In this document: positions 51,037 to 60,015 of the stretch, one piece after another
How the letters are laid out: each line of letters starts with the position of its first letter
How positions within the stretch are numbered: position 1 is the first letter of the stretch
Origin: an uncultured Oscillospiraceae bacterium
Lineage (GTDB): Bacteria > Bacillota > Clostridia > Oscillospirales > Oscillospiraceae
NCBI GenBank assembly: GCA_944385095.1
Contig: CALWVS010000001.1
Span: 62,001-126,000 of the forward strand
Direction of reading: 5' to 3'
DNA: 64,000 bases
Position numbers and translations under genes: made by a program
The notes under the pieces: generated by a model
What the model saw: only the letters and a program-made list of their open reading frames with translations
Database searches by the model: none
What the model was told of the DNA's origin: nothing

Positions 51037-53477
51037 CATGTATCCTCCTCATCTATGTCCAAATCCTGATATTTACTTTCAATCAAAGCATCCACACTGC
51101 CATGTACAATACCCTTGAATTCTCCATCTACAAAACCAGAGACATGACCACGAATATGACCATCCAACCGCATGGTGCCTCTCTGGAAACGCTGTTTTCT
51201 ATCACGATTTAGGGTAATGGCAGTACGCTCAATGAGAGCATCACCCAAAATGAGCAGTTGAGGTAACACAGTCATTACCAGAAGAATAGAGGTCACAGTG
51301 CCACGCCCCAGCGTCTGTCCCACAGAACCGATGGTAGCATCGGTGGAAATTCCACCAATGAGAAAGCCAGAGACTGCCATAATACTGCCGGAGGTTAAAA
51401 TGGTAGGAAAACTCTGGTCAAGAGCCTGAATGGCTGCCTGATACCGCCCCAGTTCTGGTTTTAACTCCAGATATCGGTTGGTAATCACAATGGCATAGTC
51501 AATGGTAGCGCCCATCTGAATGGAGCTGACCACCAGATAGCTGAGGAAAAAAAGATTGCTTTCTTGTAAGACAGGAAAAGAGAAATTGATCCAGATAGAG
51601 CCTTGGATGGTCAAAACCAGCAGGAGTGGCAGACCAGCGGATTTAAAGGTAAAGAGCAAAATTACCATTACAAAGAGGGCAGTTAGAATGCTGATTTTCA
51701 GATTGTCCTCTGAAAAAGAGTTGGCTAAATCTCGTGCATTGGTGGAGTTTCCCACCAAAATCACAGAATCTCCATAGTAGGTCTGAGCAATCCCCCGGAT
51801 TTGGTCCAACAGAGCATAGGTTTCTTCACTTTCCGTGGGTGTATTGGAGATAAAGACCATTCTGGACCAGTGTTCCCCTCGCAACTGCTCCAAACCAATG
51901 TCCAGTTGTTCTTGTAGTTCGTCCACTTTTTCTTCCTGTTGTTCTGTGAGAGAGACCACTCCTTTGTCTTTCTGTTCCAGCAGAAATTCAAAAATGTCAA
52001 TCAGGGGGACAGAGTAGTCATCTGGTTCCTGAAAAATAGCACCATATTCTTCGACACTCAGACCATATGCCTGATACAGTAGACGGGCAAGCTCCAAATC
52101 CACACCGGCAAGTTCAGAAAACTGTCTGGGATTCATAGGATCTGTCAACATACGCCCATCTTCCACTGAGATGTTGGCAAGTCCTGTTGCTGTGGTGATA
52201 GAGTCAATGGCAGATACCTGCTCTAAAATTGCCTGTTCTTTTTGGTAATCTCCACGGGGAACTAGAACAGCAACGGTATTTTGATTGCCAAAGGTGGCAG
52301 TTACTTTTTCCTCTGCAAGACGCCAGTCTGGCTTGTGGTCAAAGTCTGAATCATTGGCATCAAATACATAGTCACACTGACTGGATAAAATGGCACCGGC
52401 AATCAGAACCACCAGAAAAATTGGGGGGAGTATTTTTCTGGTTTTTACTGCAAAATTGCCCAGAAACTCGATATGTGGTACCAGATTTCTGTGTCTGATT
52501 GCTTCAATGGGTTTATGAAACAACATAATCAGACCAGGCATGAGCAAAAAGACACACAACATACTGGCAATGATTCCTTTGGCAAGGACAATACCCATAT
52601 CGAATCCGATTTTTAGTTGCATCATCATCAAAGCCACCAGCCCAGAAATGGTGGTGAGACTGGAGGAAGAAATCTCCACAATGGCTTTGGACAGGGCGGC
52701 TATGCTGGCTTCTCTGGCTTCCAGACCGCCATCTCGTTCTTCCATATACCGGTGACAAAAAATGATGGCATAATCAATGGCAAGAGCCAACTGCAACACA
52801 ATGGCAATGGACTTTGTGATAAAAGAAATGGTACCAAACCAGTAGTTGGTTCCCATATTTAATACCGCAGCTACCACAAAGACAATTAAGTACACAGGTA
52901 CTTCCATATAACTTTTGGAGGTAAAAAGCAATACAATCACAATCACCACAGCAGCTATCATTAAAATGATGGTCATTTCCTGTTGTAAGCTGGCTGACTC
53001 GTCACGTCCCACAGTGGTAGAAGGGTAGTAGTCATAGCCATCCAAAAGGGTTTTTACTTCCTGAAGGGCAGCAATGGTATCTGGGTCCTGCTCCTCCCCA
53101 TCAAAAGAGATGGTAAACAGAGCAGATGCCCCACGATAGTGGGCATCACTGTCATCAAATGCAACAGAGGACACACCAGAGATCCGCTCTATTTTGGGTA
53201 CAAGATTTTGGGCAGCTTCCAGTGTGATGTTGTTCACCATAATATTGGCACTGCCTAAGGTGATGAATTCCTCATCCATTAACGTCAGTCCACGTCTGGT
53301 TTCTGTTTCAGATGGCAAATAAGTGGTAATGTCGTTGTTCACCTGCACTTTGTTGATAGAGGCAGCGCAGAAGAGAAATGCGGCAATAAAGACTAAATAA
53401 AATGCTTTTCGCTTATCTACAATAAAGCGGGCAAGTTTAATCATAAAAGAATCTGTATTGGTTTCTGTTTGGGACAT
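51036..53477 (-). CDS. MMPL/RND-family transporter
   Basis: This transporter of about 813 residues with twelve helices has the RND two-repeat layout. There is one N-terminal helix (AFYLVFIAAFLFCAASI), a large outer domain, then helices with ALAIDYAIIFCHRYMEERD in the first half. The second half carries ATIDYAIVITNRYLELKP. The GD/ID-type Asp residues in these helices fit the proton relay. Family members move lipids or hydrophobic compounds. The last 45 residues (TMRLDGHIRGHVSGFVDGEF, then KGIVHGSVDALIES) show an unusual G-x-[IV]-x-G repeat. ATG 53477 follows GGAGGA at ten bases. The gene follows tetR. Confidence 0.93.
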   Translation of the reverse strand: MSQTETNTDSFMIKLARFIVDKRKAFYLVFIAAFLFCAASINKVQVNNDITTYLPSETETRRGLTLMDEEFITLGSANIMVNNITLEAAQNLVPKIERISGVSSVAFDDSDAHYRGASALFTISFDGEEQDPDTIAALQEVKTLLDGYDYYPSTTVGRDESASLQQEMTIILMIAAVVIVIVLLFTSKSYMEVPVYLIVFVVAAVLNMGTNYWFGTISFITKSIAIVLQLALAIDYAIIFCHRYMEERDGGLEAREASIAALSKAIVEISSSSLTTISGLVALMMMQLKIGFDMGIVLAKGIIASMLCVFLLMPGLIMLFHKPIEAIRHRNLVPHIEFLGNFAVKTRKILPPIFLVVLIAGAILSSQCDYVFDANDSDFDHKPDWRLAEEKVTATFGNQNTVAVLVPRGDYQKEQAILEQVSAIDSITTATGLANISVEDGRMLTDPMNPRQFSELAGVDLELARLLYQAYGLSVEEYGAIFQEPDDYSVPLIDIFEFLLEQKDKGVVSLTEQQEEKVDELQEQLDIGLEQLRGEHWSRMVFISNTPTESEETYALLDQIRGIAQTYYGDSVILVGNSTNARDLANSFSEDNLKISILTALFVMVILLFTFKSAGLPLLLVLTIQGSIWINFSFPVLQESNLFFLSYLVVSSIQMGATIDYAIVITNRYLELKPELGRYQAAIQALDQSFPTILTSGSIMAVSGFLIGGISTDATIGSVGQTLGRGTVTSILLVMTVLPQLLILGDALIERTAITLNRDRKQRFQRGTMRLDGHIRGHVSGFVDGEFKGIVHGSVDALIESKYQDLDIDEEDT

Positions 53478-53482
53478 TGTGA

Positions 53483-54073
53483 TCATTCCTCCATTTGGGT
53501 TTCATAGGATGGGAGGAAGTAGGAAAAGTTTTGTAACAACAATTCTTTGGTTACAGGGACATCACTACTTAACCACCAGCGAATCAGGGACAACATAGCA
53601 CCAGCATAAAATCTGGCTGCAATCTCTGGATGAATGTGGGGCACTGTTTTTTGAAATTGAGGTTGAGAAATCCGTTGATAGAGTTCCTGTGCAGCATAAT
53701 CCTCCAGCATATGTGCCGCTGTACTGGCACCACTGTCTACACAGGCTTTATACAGGGTGTGACGTGCAGACAGAAAATCCAATACCCGTTCTGTTGCAAT
53801 CAAAAAATATTCCCGTGGATTGGTGATGGTACCTTGAGGTAGACAGGTATCAATACATTCCTGTTCCAGTTGGTGGAGCATATAGTGCAGTAATTCCTGT
53901 TTGTCTGAAAAATGGGCATAAAAGGTGGTGCGGTGTACCATAGCAGTTTGACAAATATCAGTGACAGACAGTTGAGAAAAAGGCTTCTGCTGTAAAAGAG
54001 AGATGAGAGCATCTACTAACAGTTTTCGTGTTTTTCTCTGTCGTAAATCCAGATGACTTTCGGATTCATTCAT
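53483..54073 (-). CDS. TetR/AcrR family regulator
   Basis: This 196-residue repressor-type protein has an N-terminal helix-turn-helix (about 12-60, KTRKLLVDALISLLQQKPFSQLSVTDICQTAMVHRTTFYAHFSDKQ). The C-terminal ligand domain is close to the TetR_C family common in Clostridia. It heads the operon with the MMPL and GLUG genes, so it most likely controls its own operon by ligand binding. An inverted repeat overlapping the promoter (54119-54149) is the probable operator. GGAAGGAGG precedes the ATG. Confidence 0.9.
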   Translation of the reverse strand: MNESESHLDLRQRKTRKLLVDALISLLQQKPFSQLSVTDICQTAMVHRTTFYAHFSDKQELLHYMLHQLEQECIDTCLPQGTITNPREYFLIATERVLDFLSARHTLYKACVDSGASTAAHMLEDYAAQELYQRISQPQFQKTVPHIHPEIAARFYAGAMLSLIRWWLSSDVPVTKELLLQNFSYFLPSYETQMEE

Positions 54074-54102
54074 ATAGACGACCTCCTTCCGTTGTGTGGA
54101 AC

Positions 54103-54131
54103 AGCATACTACGTTTCACTACAAATGTCAA
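54103..54131 (-). promoter_or_regulatory. Sigma-A promoter of the TetR-MMPL-GLUG operon
   Basis: On the minus strand, TTGACA, 17 bases, TATGCT, about 30 bases before the tetR start. Confidence 0.75.
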
Positions 54132-54149
54132 GATACTATACAAATGTAG
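54119..54149. promoter_or_regulatory. Candidate TetR operator
   Basis: CTACAAATGT, 11 bases, ACAAATGTAG: an inverted repeat with 8 of 10 matching positions, overlapping the -35 element. ACAAATGT also occurs as a direct repeat. Binding here would block RNA polymerase. Confidence 0.5.
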
Positions 54150-54160
54150 ATTATATAGGG

Positions 54161-54191
54161 CAAAACAATCGCAGCCACAATGGGCTGCGAT
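54161..54191 (-). terminator. Intrinsic terminator of the dnaD-dnaI unit
   Basis: On the minus strand, ATCGCAGCC / GGCTGCGAT (9 bp) followed by TGTTTTG. Confidence 0.8.
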
Positions 54192-54201
54192 AGAGACAGA
54201 A

Positions 54202-55206
54202 TCAGAAATTTTGTTTTTTCAACCGCCGAATGTCTTCCCCAAAGAATTGTAGAATATAGTATTCTCCTGACAAACGGGATGCAATTTGAGGTGAATACCG
54301 TTGAGCAGTTTCTTCAATGGTCAGATTGGAGGAGATAACAGTACACTTTTTCGCCACAAGACGGCTGTTAAGCAGGTCATACAGGGTATGCTGTACAAAT
54401 TGGTTGGTCATTTCTGTGCCTAGGTCGTCCAAAATCAGCAAGTCACAGTTGTGGTATCGTCTGGTTTCATCCAAAGCGAGTTGTACTTCTCCACCATCAC
54501 GCTGAAATTTTTTGGTTTCAAACTGGTTAAAAATATTTGTGGCAGTGTCATAAACAACAGAAAAGCCCTGGTCAGATACTGTGCGTGCAATACAGGCAGA
54601 AAGAAAAGTCTTTCCTAAACCGGGTGCTCCAGACAAAAACAGGTTGTGTATAGGGAAGCGACCAAAGTTCAGGGCATATTTTTGGCAGGTATCGTAGATA
54701 AACTCCATATTTTCCCGGGGGGATATGTTATGGGCTGGGTCCACAGTCCGACTGTAGTAGTCCAGTTGAAAGGATGAAAACGACTGCTCCCCTAAATTCA
54801 AAAGCTTGGATAAATCTTGGATTTGCTCCTCCTGACATAGAGCACGCAGACAGTTACACATTTTGTTTCCAATCCAGCCAGTGTCACCACACAAAGTACA
54901 GTCTGCCTTTGCCTCCAGACAGTCGGCAGATAGTCCCAAAGCTTGCAACAATTTGGTACGTTCCTGCTGTAAACTGAGGTTACGCTCACGCACTGCACGC
55001 ACTGCGTCTCCAGCCTTTTCCCCTTGGCGCAGACAGTTGGCAATCAGGTTGGACATGGTAGCCTGTAATTGGCGGTCCAGTGCTTTAATGCGGGGGTCTT
55101 TTTGATAAATTTGCTGGCGCAGTGCTTCACGCTGCGTATTTCGTTCTCTGCGTTTGGCATCCAGACGTGCTGTGGCACGGTATAAAATGGTCTGGTCATA
55201 GGACAT
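54202..55206 (-). CDS. Replicative helicase loader, DnaI/DnaC-like ATPase
   Basis: This 334-residue AAA+ ATPase loads DnaB-type helicase at origins and restarting forks. Residues about 100-145 carry a zinc-type cluster (CTLCGDTGWIG, CNCLRALC). The ATPase domain follows, with Walker A SGAPGLGKTFL (about 188-197), Walker B CDLLILDDLGTE, sensor SSNLTIEE and the arginine finger region SRLSGEY. The N-terminal 100 residues are helical and probably bind the helicase. It begins 3 bases after the DnaD-domain gene, behind GGAGGAA. The pairing DnaD-domain plus loader matches Bacillus dnaB-dnaI. Confidence 0.93.
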   Translation of the reverse strand: MSYDQTILYRATARLDAKRRERNTQREALRQQIYQKDPRIKALDRQLQATMSNLIANCLRQGEKAGDAVRAVRERNLSLQQERTKLLQALGLSADCLEAKADCTLCGDTGWIGNKMCNCLRALCQEEQIQDLSKLLNLGEQSFSSFQLDYYSRTVDPAHNISPRENMEFIYDTCQKYALNFGRFPIHNLFLSGAPGLGKTFLSACIARTVSDQGFSVVYDTATNIFNQFETKKFQRDGGEVQLALDETRRYHNCDLLILDDLGTEMTNQFVQHTLYDLLNSRLVAKKCTVISSNLTIEETAQRYSPQIASRLSGEYYILQFFGEDIRRLKKQNF

Positions 55207-55209
55207 AGA

Positions 55210-56166
55210 TTATTCCTCCATCTTTTTAAACTGTTCCATCATGCGCCGTATACGAGCCATATCATCGGCAGCCTGTGGAGATTGCTGTGGAAGTGCTCCG
55301 TTTTGTTGTGGGGTGGTGGAGTAAGTAGTGCGAGCCAGCTTGTCGTTGGCTTCCACAGCAGCCAGTGTATGAAGCCCCTTTTCATGCCAGCGACGTAAAA
55401 TGGCATTCATATACCGCCAATCCATCGCCTGTTTTTTCATAATGGTGCGTTCATAGGCAGCCCGCAGCATCTCATCGTCAAATCCCATAGCATCCCAGCT
55501 GGCAATAAAATTTTTTTCCTGTTCCACCAGTGGTCTGGGTGGGATGTCCAAAATACGCAGAACCTCAGTTCCTCGGCTTTGTAAGCGAATCAATGTTTGC
55601 AGGTGATGTTCTGCGGCTTCTATAGTATCAATGTTCTTTTTTGCCCAAATAAAGCCCTCCCGGCGAATTTGAGACAGGGTGGGGCGTCGTCCCTCGCCAT
55701 ATTTGCGTTCAATTTCTTCAATACACCAGTTGATGAGCAGACAAATTACCTCAGGAGGCAGGGAGAGATAATCATACAGGGTATACAATACCTTTAAATC
55801 ATTGGAAGACATCTTTTTACCCAGACGGCGTTCCGCCTCTGCGGTAAGTGCAAGGAAGGTGGCAGAGGGGTCTTCCATAATCTGTGTGATATCTGCAATG
55901 GAGTAGTCAGGTGGTGGTGCTTCTGGTGGTACAACAGGTTCAAAACTGGGTTCCAGTGTCAAAGTGGATGGCGCAAGCCCCTGTTCCTTTAGAATTTGCA
56001 GTGCGGTCTGTTTGCGTTCCTCTGGCCAACGTAATCCATCCAGATTACCTTGACGCAGCAAGTAGAGGTAGAGTAATGCAGCATCACCATGGTCTAACTT
56101 AATTAAGCGATCCGCTGCCTGATTGGTCATAGAGAGAATGCTGCCTGGCAGCAACAGTTGAGCCAT
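55210..56166 (-). CDS. DnaD-domain replication initiation protein
   Basis: This 318-residue protein has a winged-helix-like start (MAQLLLPGSILSMTNQAADRLIKLDHGDAALLYLYLLRQG). A DnaD domain (about 120-230) includes LTAEAERRLGKKMSSNDLKVLYTLYDYLSLPPEVI and YGEGRRPTLSQIRREGFIWAKK. A second helical domain holds GFDDEMLRAAYERTI and WRYMNAILRRWHEKGLHT. It probably acts with the loader downstream in primosome assembly. ATG 56166 follows AAAGGAGGAGC and lies below the promoter at 56225-56253. The 56226 ATG is upstream of the transcript start. Confidence 0.9.
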   Translation of the reverse strand: MAQLLLPGSILSMTNQAADRLIKLDHGDAALLYLYLLRQGNLDGLRWPEERKQTALQILKEQGLAPSTLTLEPSFEPVVPPEAPPPDYSIADITQIMEDPSATFLALTAEAERRLGKKMSSNDLKVLYTLYDYLSLPPEVICLLINWCIEEIERKYGEGRRPTLSQIRREGFIWAKKNIDTIEAAEHHLQTLIRLQSRGTEVLRILDIPPRPLVEQEKNFIASWDAMGFDDEMLRAAYERTIMKKQAMDWRYMNAILRRWHEKGLHTLAAVEANDKLARTTYSTTPQQNGALPQQSPQAADDMARIRRMMEQFKKMEE

Positions 56167-56224
56167 AAAAGAGAGCTCCTCCTTTTGGTAAAACAAGTGG
56201 GAAAGTACCACTATTTTTGTTTTC

Positions 56225-56253
56225 ATTCTACCGCAAAATTTTCGTTTCGTAAA
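56225..56253 (-). promoter_or_regulatory. Sigma-A promoter of the dnaD-dnaI unit
   Basis: On the minus strand, TTTACG, 17 bases, TAGAAT. Transcription would start near 56217, which rules out the ATG at 56226. Confidence 0.6.
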
Positions 56254-56369
56254 CAGGAAATGAACAGAAGTTCGGGTTGTAATTGGTATAGACAGTGGGG
56301 AGCGGAAAGAGAAGGTTGTATTTTGTGAAAAAGATAGGGATTGTCATAAAAAATTCATTGTAAATTTGT

Positions 56370-56398
56370 TTTTCAAATGGGGGTAAGTGTGCTATAAT
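56370..56398 (+). promoter_or_regulatory. Sigma-A promoter of zapA
   Basis: TTTTCA, 17 bases, TATAAT, 76 bases before the zapA start. It is the last clear promoter before the zapA-to-pbp2 gene run. Confidence 0.6.
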
Positions 56399-56474
56399 AC
56401 ACTCAATGCTGTGGTGTTGCAGAGCAGATATCTGAATGAGAGATGTTAGAACAAGCAGATTGGAGGGATTCCAG

Positions 56475-56783
56475 ATGAAAAATAAAATTACCGTTTCCAT
56501 TGCAGGTCAGGAGTACACTATGGTGGCGGATGAAGATGAGTCCTATGTCCATCGCTGTGCCATTTTTGTAGATAATCAGGTACGGGAAGTGATGAATGGT
56601 TCCCGTTTGAGTAAGGCAGATGCCGCTGTGTTGGCAGCGATGAACATAGCGGACCAATATTTTCGAGAGCTTGAGACAGGAGAAAACCTGAGAAAGCAGA
56701 TTAAAAATGGATTGGACGAAAATGCAAAGTTGAAAATGGAGCTGTCCGAGGCAAAGCGGGAGCTGCTCAAAGAGCAAAAATAA
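56475..56783 (+). CDS. zapA: Cell division protein ZapA
   Basis: This small cytoplasmic protein of 102 residues binds FtsZ and bundles the Z-ring filaments. It has the family start KITVSIAGQEYTMVADEDESYVHRCAIFVDNQV, then a long coiled-coil C-terminus (RELETGENLRKQIKNGLDENAKL). GGAGGG is eight bases before ATG 56475. The position just before a U32 family gene is a common Clostridial arrangement. Confidence 0.92.
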   Translation: MKNKITVSIAGQEYTMVADEDESYVHRCAIFVDNQVREVMNGSRLSKADAAVLAAMNIADQYFRELETGENLRKQIKNGLDENAKLKMELSEAKRELLKEQK

Positions 56784-56837
56784 AGGAATGTCTCATGGTC
56801 CCCAGAGGATATGAGAAACAAAAAGGGGGATGGAACC

Positions 56838-58922
56838 ATGTTGGAGCTGCTTGCTCCTGCTGGCTCTATGGAGTCAGTCATCGCCGCAGTCCAAAACGGT
56901 GCAGATGCCGTCTATCTGGGCTACGGCGATTTTAACGCCCGCCGTAATGCAAAAAATTTTACACAGGATGAAGTGGCTCAGGCAGTTCGTTACTGTCATT
57001 TGCGGGGAGCAAAGGTCTTTTTGACACTCAATACATTACTGACTGATCGGGAACTGCCAAATGCAGCCAAGGTGGTGCAGCAGGTCAATGAGATGGGTGT
57101 GGATGCAGTGATTGTTCAGGATTTGGGTGTGGTCCGTATGCTCAGACAGGTGGCACCCCAACTCCACATCCATGGCTCCACACAGATGACAGTACATTCT
57201 CTGGATGGTGTGAAACAGTGTGCAGATTTGGGTATGACCAGAGTGGTGCTGTCCAGAGAACTGAGCAGAGACCAGATTGAGGGAATTTGCGCCAAAAGTC
57301 CCATTGAAATTGAGACATTTGCACATGGTGCCCTTTGCATGTGTTACTCAGGGCAGTGCTATTTTTCCTCTGTGATTGGAGGGCGCAGTGGCAACCGTGG
57401 GCTATGTGCCCAGCCATGCAGACTGAAATATGGATGGGGAAACAAGGCAAATGAGTTTCCTCTGTCACTGAAAGATATGTCATTGATTCGTCACTTACGG
57501 GAACTGGAGAAGATGGGGGTATCCTGTCTGAAGCTGGAGGGACGGATGAAGCGACCAGAGTATGTGGCAATTGTGACAGGAATTTATGCACGAGTTTTAC
57601 GGGAAGACCGCTTGCCCACTCCAGAGGAGGAGCAGCAGTTGGAGGCGGTGTTCTCCCGTCAGGGATTTACACAGGGCTATTATCTGGATGAACATGGGAA
57701 GGACATGTTTGGTACCCGACAGGAGGAGCAGCCACCATTTGAACTGTATGCACAGGCAAGAACCACTTATGAGAGCGGAGAAAACCGAAAGGAACCTGTG
57801 CGTATGTATGCCAGAATTCGTGCAGGGGTGCCTGCACAGGTGGCAGTCGAGGATATTTTAGGGCATGTGGCTACAGTAGATGGACCTATACCCGAATGTG
57901 CAGTGAATGTGCCACTGACCAGAGAAAAGGTGGAAGGGCAGTTGACACGCACAGGTGGCACACCCTATCTATGTGAAAAGTGTACTGTTCAGGTAGAAGA
58001 TGGGCTTTCTCTGCCCCTTTCTGCCCTCAATGCCCTGCGTCGTCAGGTGTTAGACGAGCTGAGCAGTCAGCGAACCGCTTTGCCCAAACGTACATCAGAG
58101 GAATTTCATCCTGGGGTGCGCTATGAAAATCCACAGACACCACCGGAATGGGTTGTATCTGTCCATTGTGCAGAGCAAGTGACAGAAGAACTGGTGCAGT
58201 GTAAACCGGCGATGCTCTACCTTCCAGTGGAGGAGGGGGCAGCCTGCCCTGAGGTCATCCAACGCTGTCATGAGGCAGGTGTGGAGGTGGCAGTCATACT
58301 GCCCCGCATTTGCTGGGACCGAGAACTGCCACAACTGAAAAGCCAGATGGAACTGGTGCAGCGGGCAGGCGTGAAACAGGCGGTGGCTGGGACACTGGAT
58401 GCAGTGCGGCACGGTATGGAGGCTGGATTTCAAATACGGGGAGACTATGGATTGGGTGTCTACAACAGCCAAACATTGAAGGAGCTGAAGCGGATGGGTC
58501 TGGTCAGTGCAACAGCATCCTTTGAGCTGAAGTTTGCCCAGATTCGGGATTTGTCCAAAGGAATTCCAGTGGAAGCCATTGTGTATGGGCACTTGCCATT
58601 GATGATTACAGAAAATTGTATCATTCACAACCATACAGGGGAACATAGTTGTAACGGAAGGCAGCGGCTGATTGATCGCAGGGGAGAGACATTTCCTGTA
58701 CAAAAAGCCTATGGATGCAGAAATGAAATTCTCAATGGAAAAACTCTGTTTCTGGCAGATAAGATGGGAGATTTTCAGAAAATCGGGCTATGGGCAGCCA
58801 GATTGATGTTTACTACCGAGACGCCAGAGGAGTGTGTGAAGGTTTTGGAGCGGTACCGGGGTCATGGTCGATACAAGCCCGGAGAAGTGACACGTGGACT
58901 ATACTACAGAGATGTGGAATAA
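56838..58922 (+). CDS. U32 family peptidase-like protein, RlhA-like
   Basis: The 694-residue protein has a U32 domain (1-300), beginning LELLAPAGSMESVIAAVQNGADAVYLG. It contains the four-Cys set C167, C174, C190 and C194 in ALCMCYSGQCYFSS and GNRGLCAQPCRLKY, likely an iron-sulfur site. A DUF3656-like middle and a further C-terminal part (AVNVPLTREKVEGQL onward) follow. Long U32 proteins with this layout include E. coli RlhA, which hydroxylates cytidine 2501 of 23S rRNA; the shorter ones modify tRNA. AGGGGGA precedes ATG 56838. It follows zapA. Confidence 0.85.
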   Translation: MLELLAPAGSMESVIAAVQNGADAVYLGYGDFNARRNAKNFTQDEVAQAVRYCHLRGAKVFLTLNTLLTDRELPNAAKVVQQVNEMGVDAVIVQDLGVVRMLRQVAPQLHIHGSTQMTVHSLDGVKQCADLGMTRVVLSRELSRDQIEGICAKSPIEIETFAHGALCMCYSGQCYFSSVIGGRSGNRGLCAQPCRLKYGWGNKANEFPLSLKDMSLIRHLRELEKMGVSCLKLEGRMKRPEYVAIVTGIYARVLREDRLPTPEEEQQLEAVFSRQGFTQGYYLDEHGKDMFGTRQEEQPPFELYAQARTTYESGENRKEPVRMYARIRAGVPAQVAVEDILGHVATVDGPIPECAVNVPLTREKVEGQLTRTGGTPYLCEKCTVQVEDGLSLPLSALNALRRQVLDELSSQRTALPKRTSEEFHPGVRYENPQTPPEWVVSVHCAEQVTEELVQCKPAMLYLPVEEGAACPEVIQRCHEAGVEVAVILPRICWDRELPQLKSQMELVQRAGVKQAVAGTLDAVRHGMEAGFQIRGDYGLGVYNSQTLKELKRMGLVSATASFELKFAQIRDLSKGIPVEAIVYGHLPLMITENCIIHNHTGEHSCNGRQRLIDRRGETFPVQKAYGCRNEILNGKTLFLADKMGDFQKIGLWAARLMFTTETPEECVKVLERYRGHGRYKPGEVTRGLYYRDVE

Positions 58923-58940
58923 AAGGAAGAAGTAACACTT

Positions 58941-59390
58941 ATGAATTTGAAAATAAAAGCATTGTCCCCAAAAATCGGGAGAGAAATTCCAACCCCATTT
59001 TATGCAACGGGTGGCGCGGCGGCGATGGATTTGCATGCCTGCATAGACCAAGCAGTGACCATTCCAGCCGGCGGCAGGGCGGTGATTCCAACTGGGATTG
59101 CCATTGCATTGCCAAGTGCAGACTATGTAGCGTTGATTTTTGCACGCAGTGGTCTGGGTGTCAAGCATGGAATTGCCCCTGCCAACTGTGTGGGTGTGAT
59201 TGACAGTGATTACCGTGGAGAACTGTTGGTAGGGCTGCAAAATTCCAGCGATGTGGTATATACCATCCAGCCAGCAGACCGCATTGCCCAGTTGATGATT
59301 ACACCTGTCATACAGGCACAGATTCAGATGGTGGAGGAACTGGATGACACCACCCGAGGTGCAGGTGGCTTTGGCTCCACTGGTGTGTGA
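58941..59390 (+). CDS. dut: dUTP diphosphatase
   Basis: This trimeric dUTPase converts dUTP to dUMP and pyrophosphate, keeping uracil out of DNA and supplying dTMP synthesis. The 149 residues contain the five family motifs: AAMDLHAC, ARSGLGVKHGI, GVIDSDYRGEL, QPADRIAQLMI and the C-terminal RGAGGFGSTG that closes over the site. AAGGAAGAAG precedes the ATG. It lies 18 bases after the U32 gene. Confidence 0.97.
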   Translation: MNLKIKALSPKIGREIPTPFYATGGAAAMDLHACIDQAVTIPAGGRAVIPTGIAIALPSADYVALIFARSGLGVKHGIAPANCVGVIDSDYRGELLVGLQNSSDVVYTIQPADRIAQLMITPVIQAQIQMVEELDDTTRGAGGFGSTGV

Positions 59391-59412
59391 ATGGTTTGTT
59401 TGAGGTGTTTCA

Positions 59413-60015
59413 ATGGCGATTATATTAGCTTCTCAGTCCCCCAGACGGCGAGAATTGCTGATACAGATGGGACTGACAGAATTTGAAATCTGCCCTGCAC
59501 AGGGAGAAGAAAAAATAGATGCAGCACTGACGCCCAGACAGCTTGTGGAACAGCTCTCCCTGCAAAAGGCACAGGAGATTGTGCAAAAACGAGGGGAGGA
59601 ACATCTCATTATTGCCGCAGATACCGTGGTATCCATTGATGGGCAGGTGCTGGGGAAGCCACAGAATGAGCGGATGGCAAAGGAGATGCTGCAATGTCTC
59701 TCTGGACGGGAACACACAGTTTACACAGGGATTACCGTGTGCCAAAATGGTTTGATTACGACACAGAGCGAGAAAACCAAAGTGCGGTTTTATGCTCTTA
59801 CTGAACAGGAGATTGACCAATACATTGCCACAGGGGAACCAATGGATAAGGCAGGCAGCTATGGCATACAGAACTATGGGGCTCTGTTTGTGGCAGGAAT
59901 TGAGGGAGATTACTTCAATGTGGTAGGGCTGCCCATTGGACGGCTGCACCGAATTTTGTTACAGTATGGAGTGGATGTACTGTCTGAACAAGCAGAAAAG
60001 AGGTTGGGCAGGTGA
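59413..60015 (+). CDS. maf: Maf-type nucleotide pyrophosphatase (dTTP/UTP)
   Basis: This house-cleaning NTP pyrophosphatase acts on modified or ordinary pyrimidine triphosphates. The 200 residues start with the substrate loop LASQSPRRRELL. They contain IAADTVVSIDGQVLGKP, GREHTVYTG and DKAGSYGIQNYGALFV. The Bacillus homologue blocks septum formation when overproduced, and the gene is usually next to mreBCD, as here. Its stop overlaps mreC by 4 bases. Confidence 0.95.
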   Translation: MAIILASQSPRRRELLIQMGLTEFEICPAQGEEKIDAALTPRQLVEQLSLQKAQEIVQKRGEEHLIIAADTVVSIDGQVLGKPQNERMAKEMLQCLSGREHTVYTGITVCQNGLITTQSEKTKVRFYALTEQEIDQYIATGEPMDKAGSYGIQNYGALFVAGIEGDYFNVVGLPIGRLHRILLQYGVDVLSEQAEKRLGR

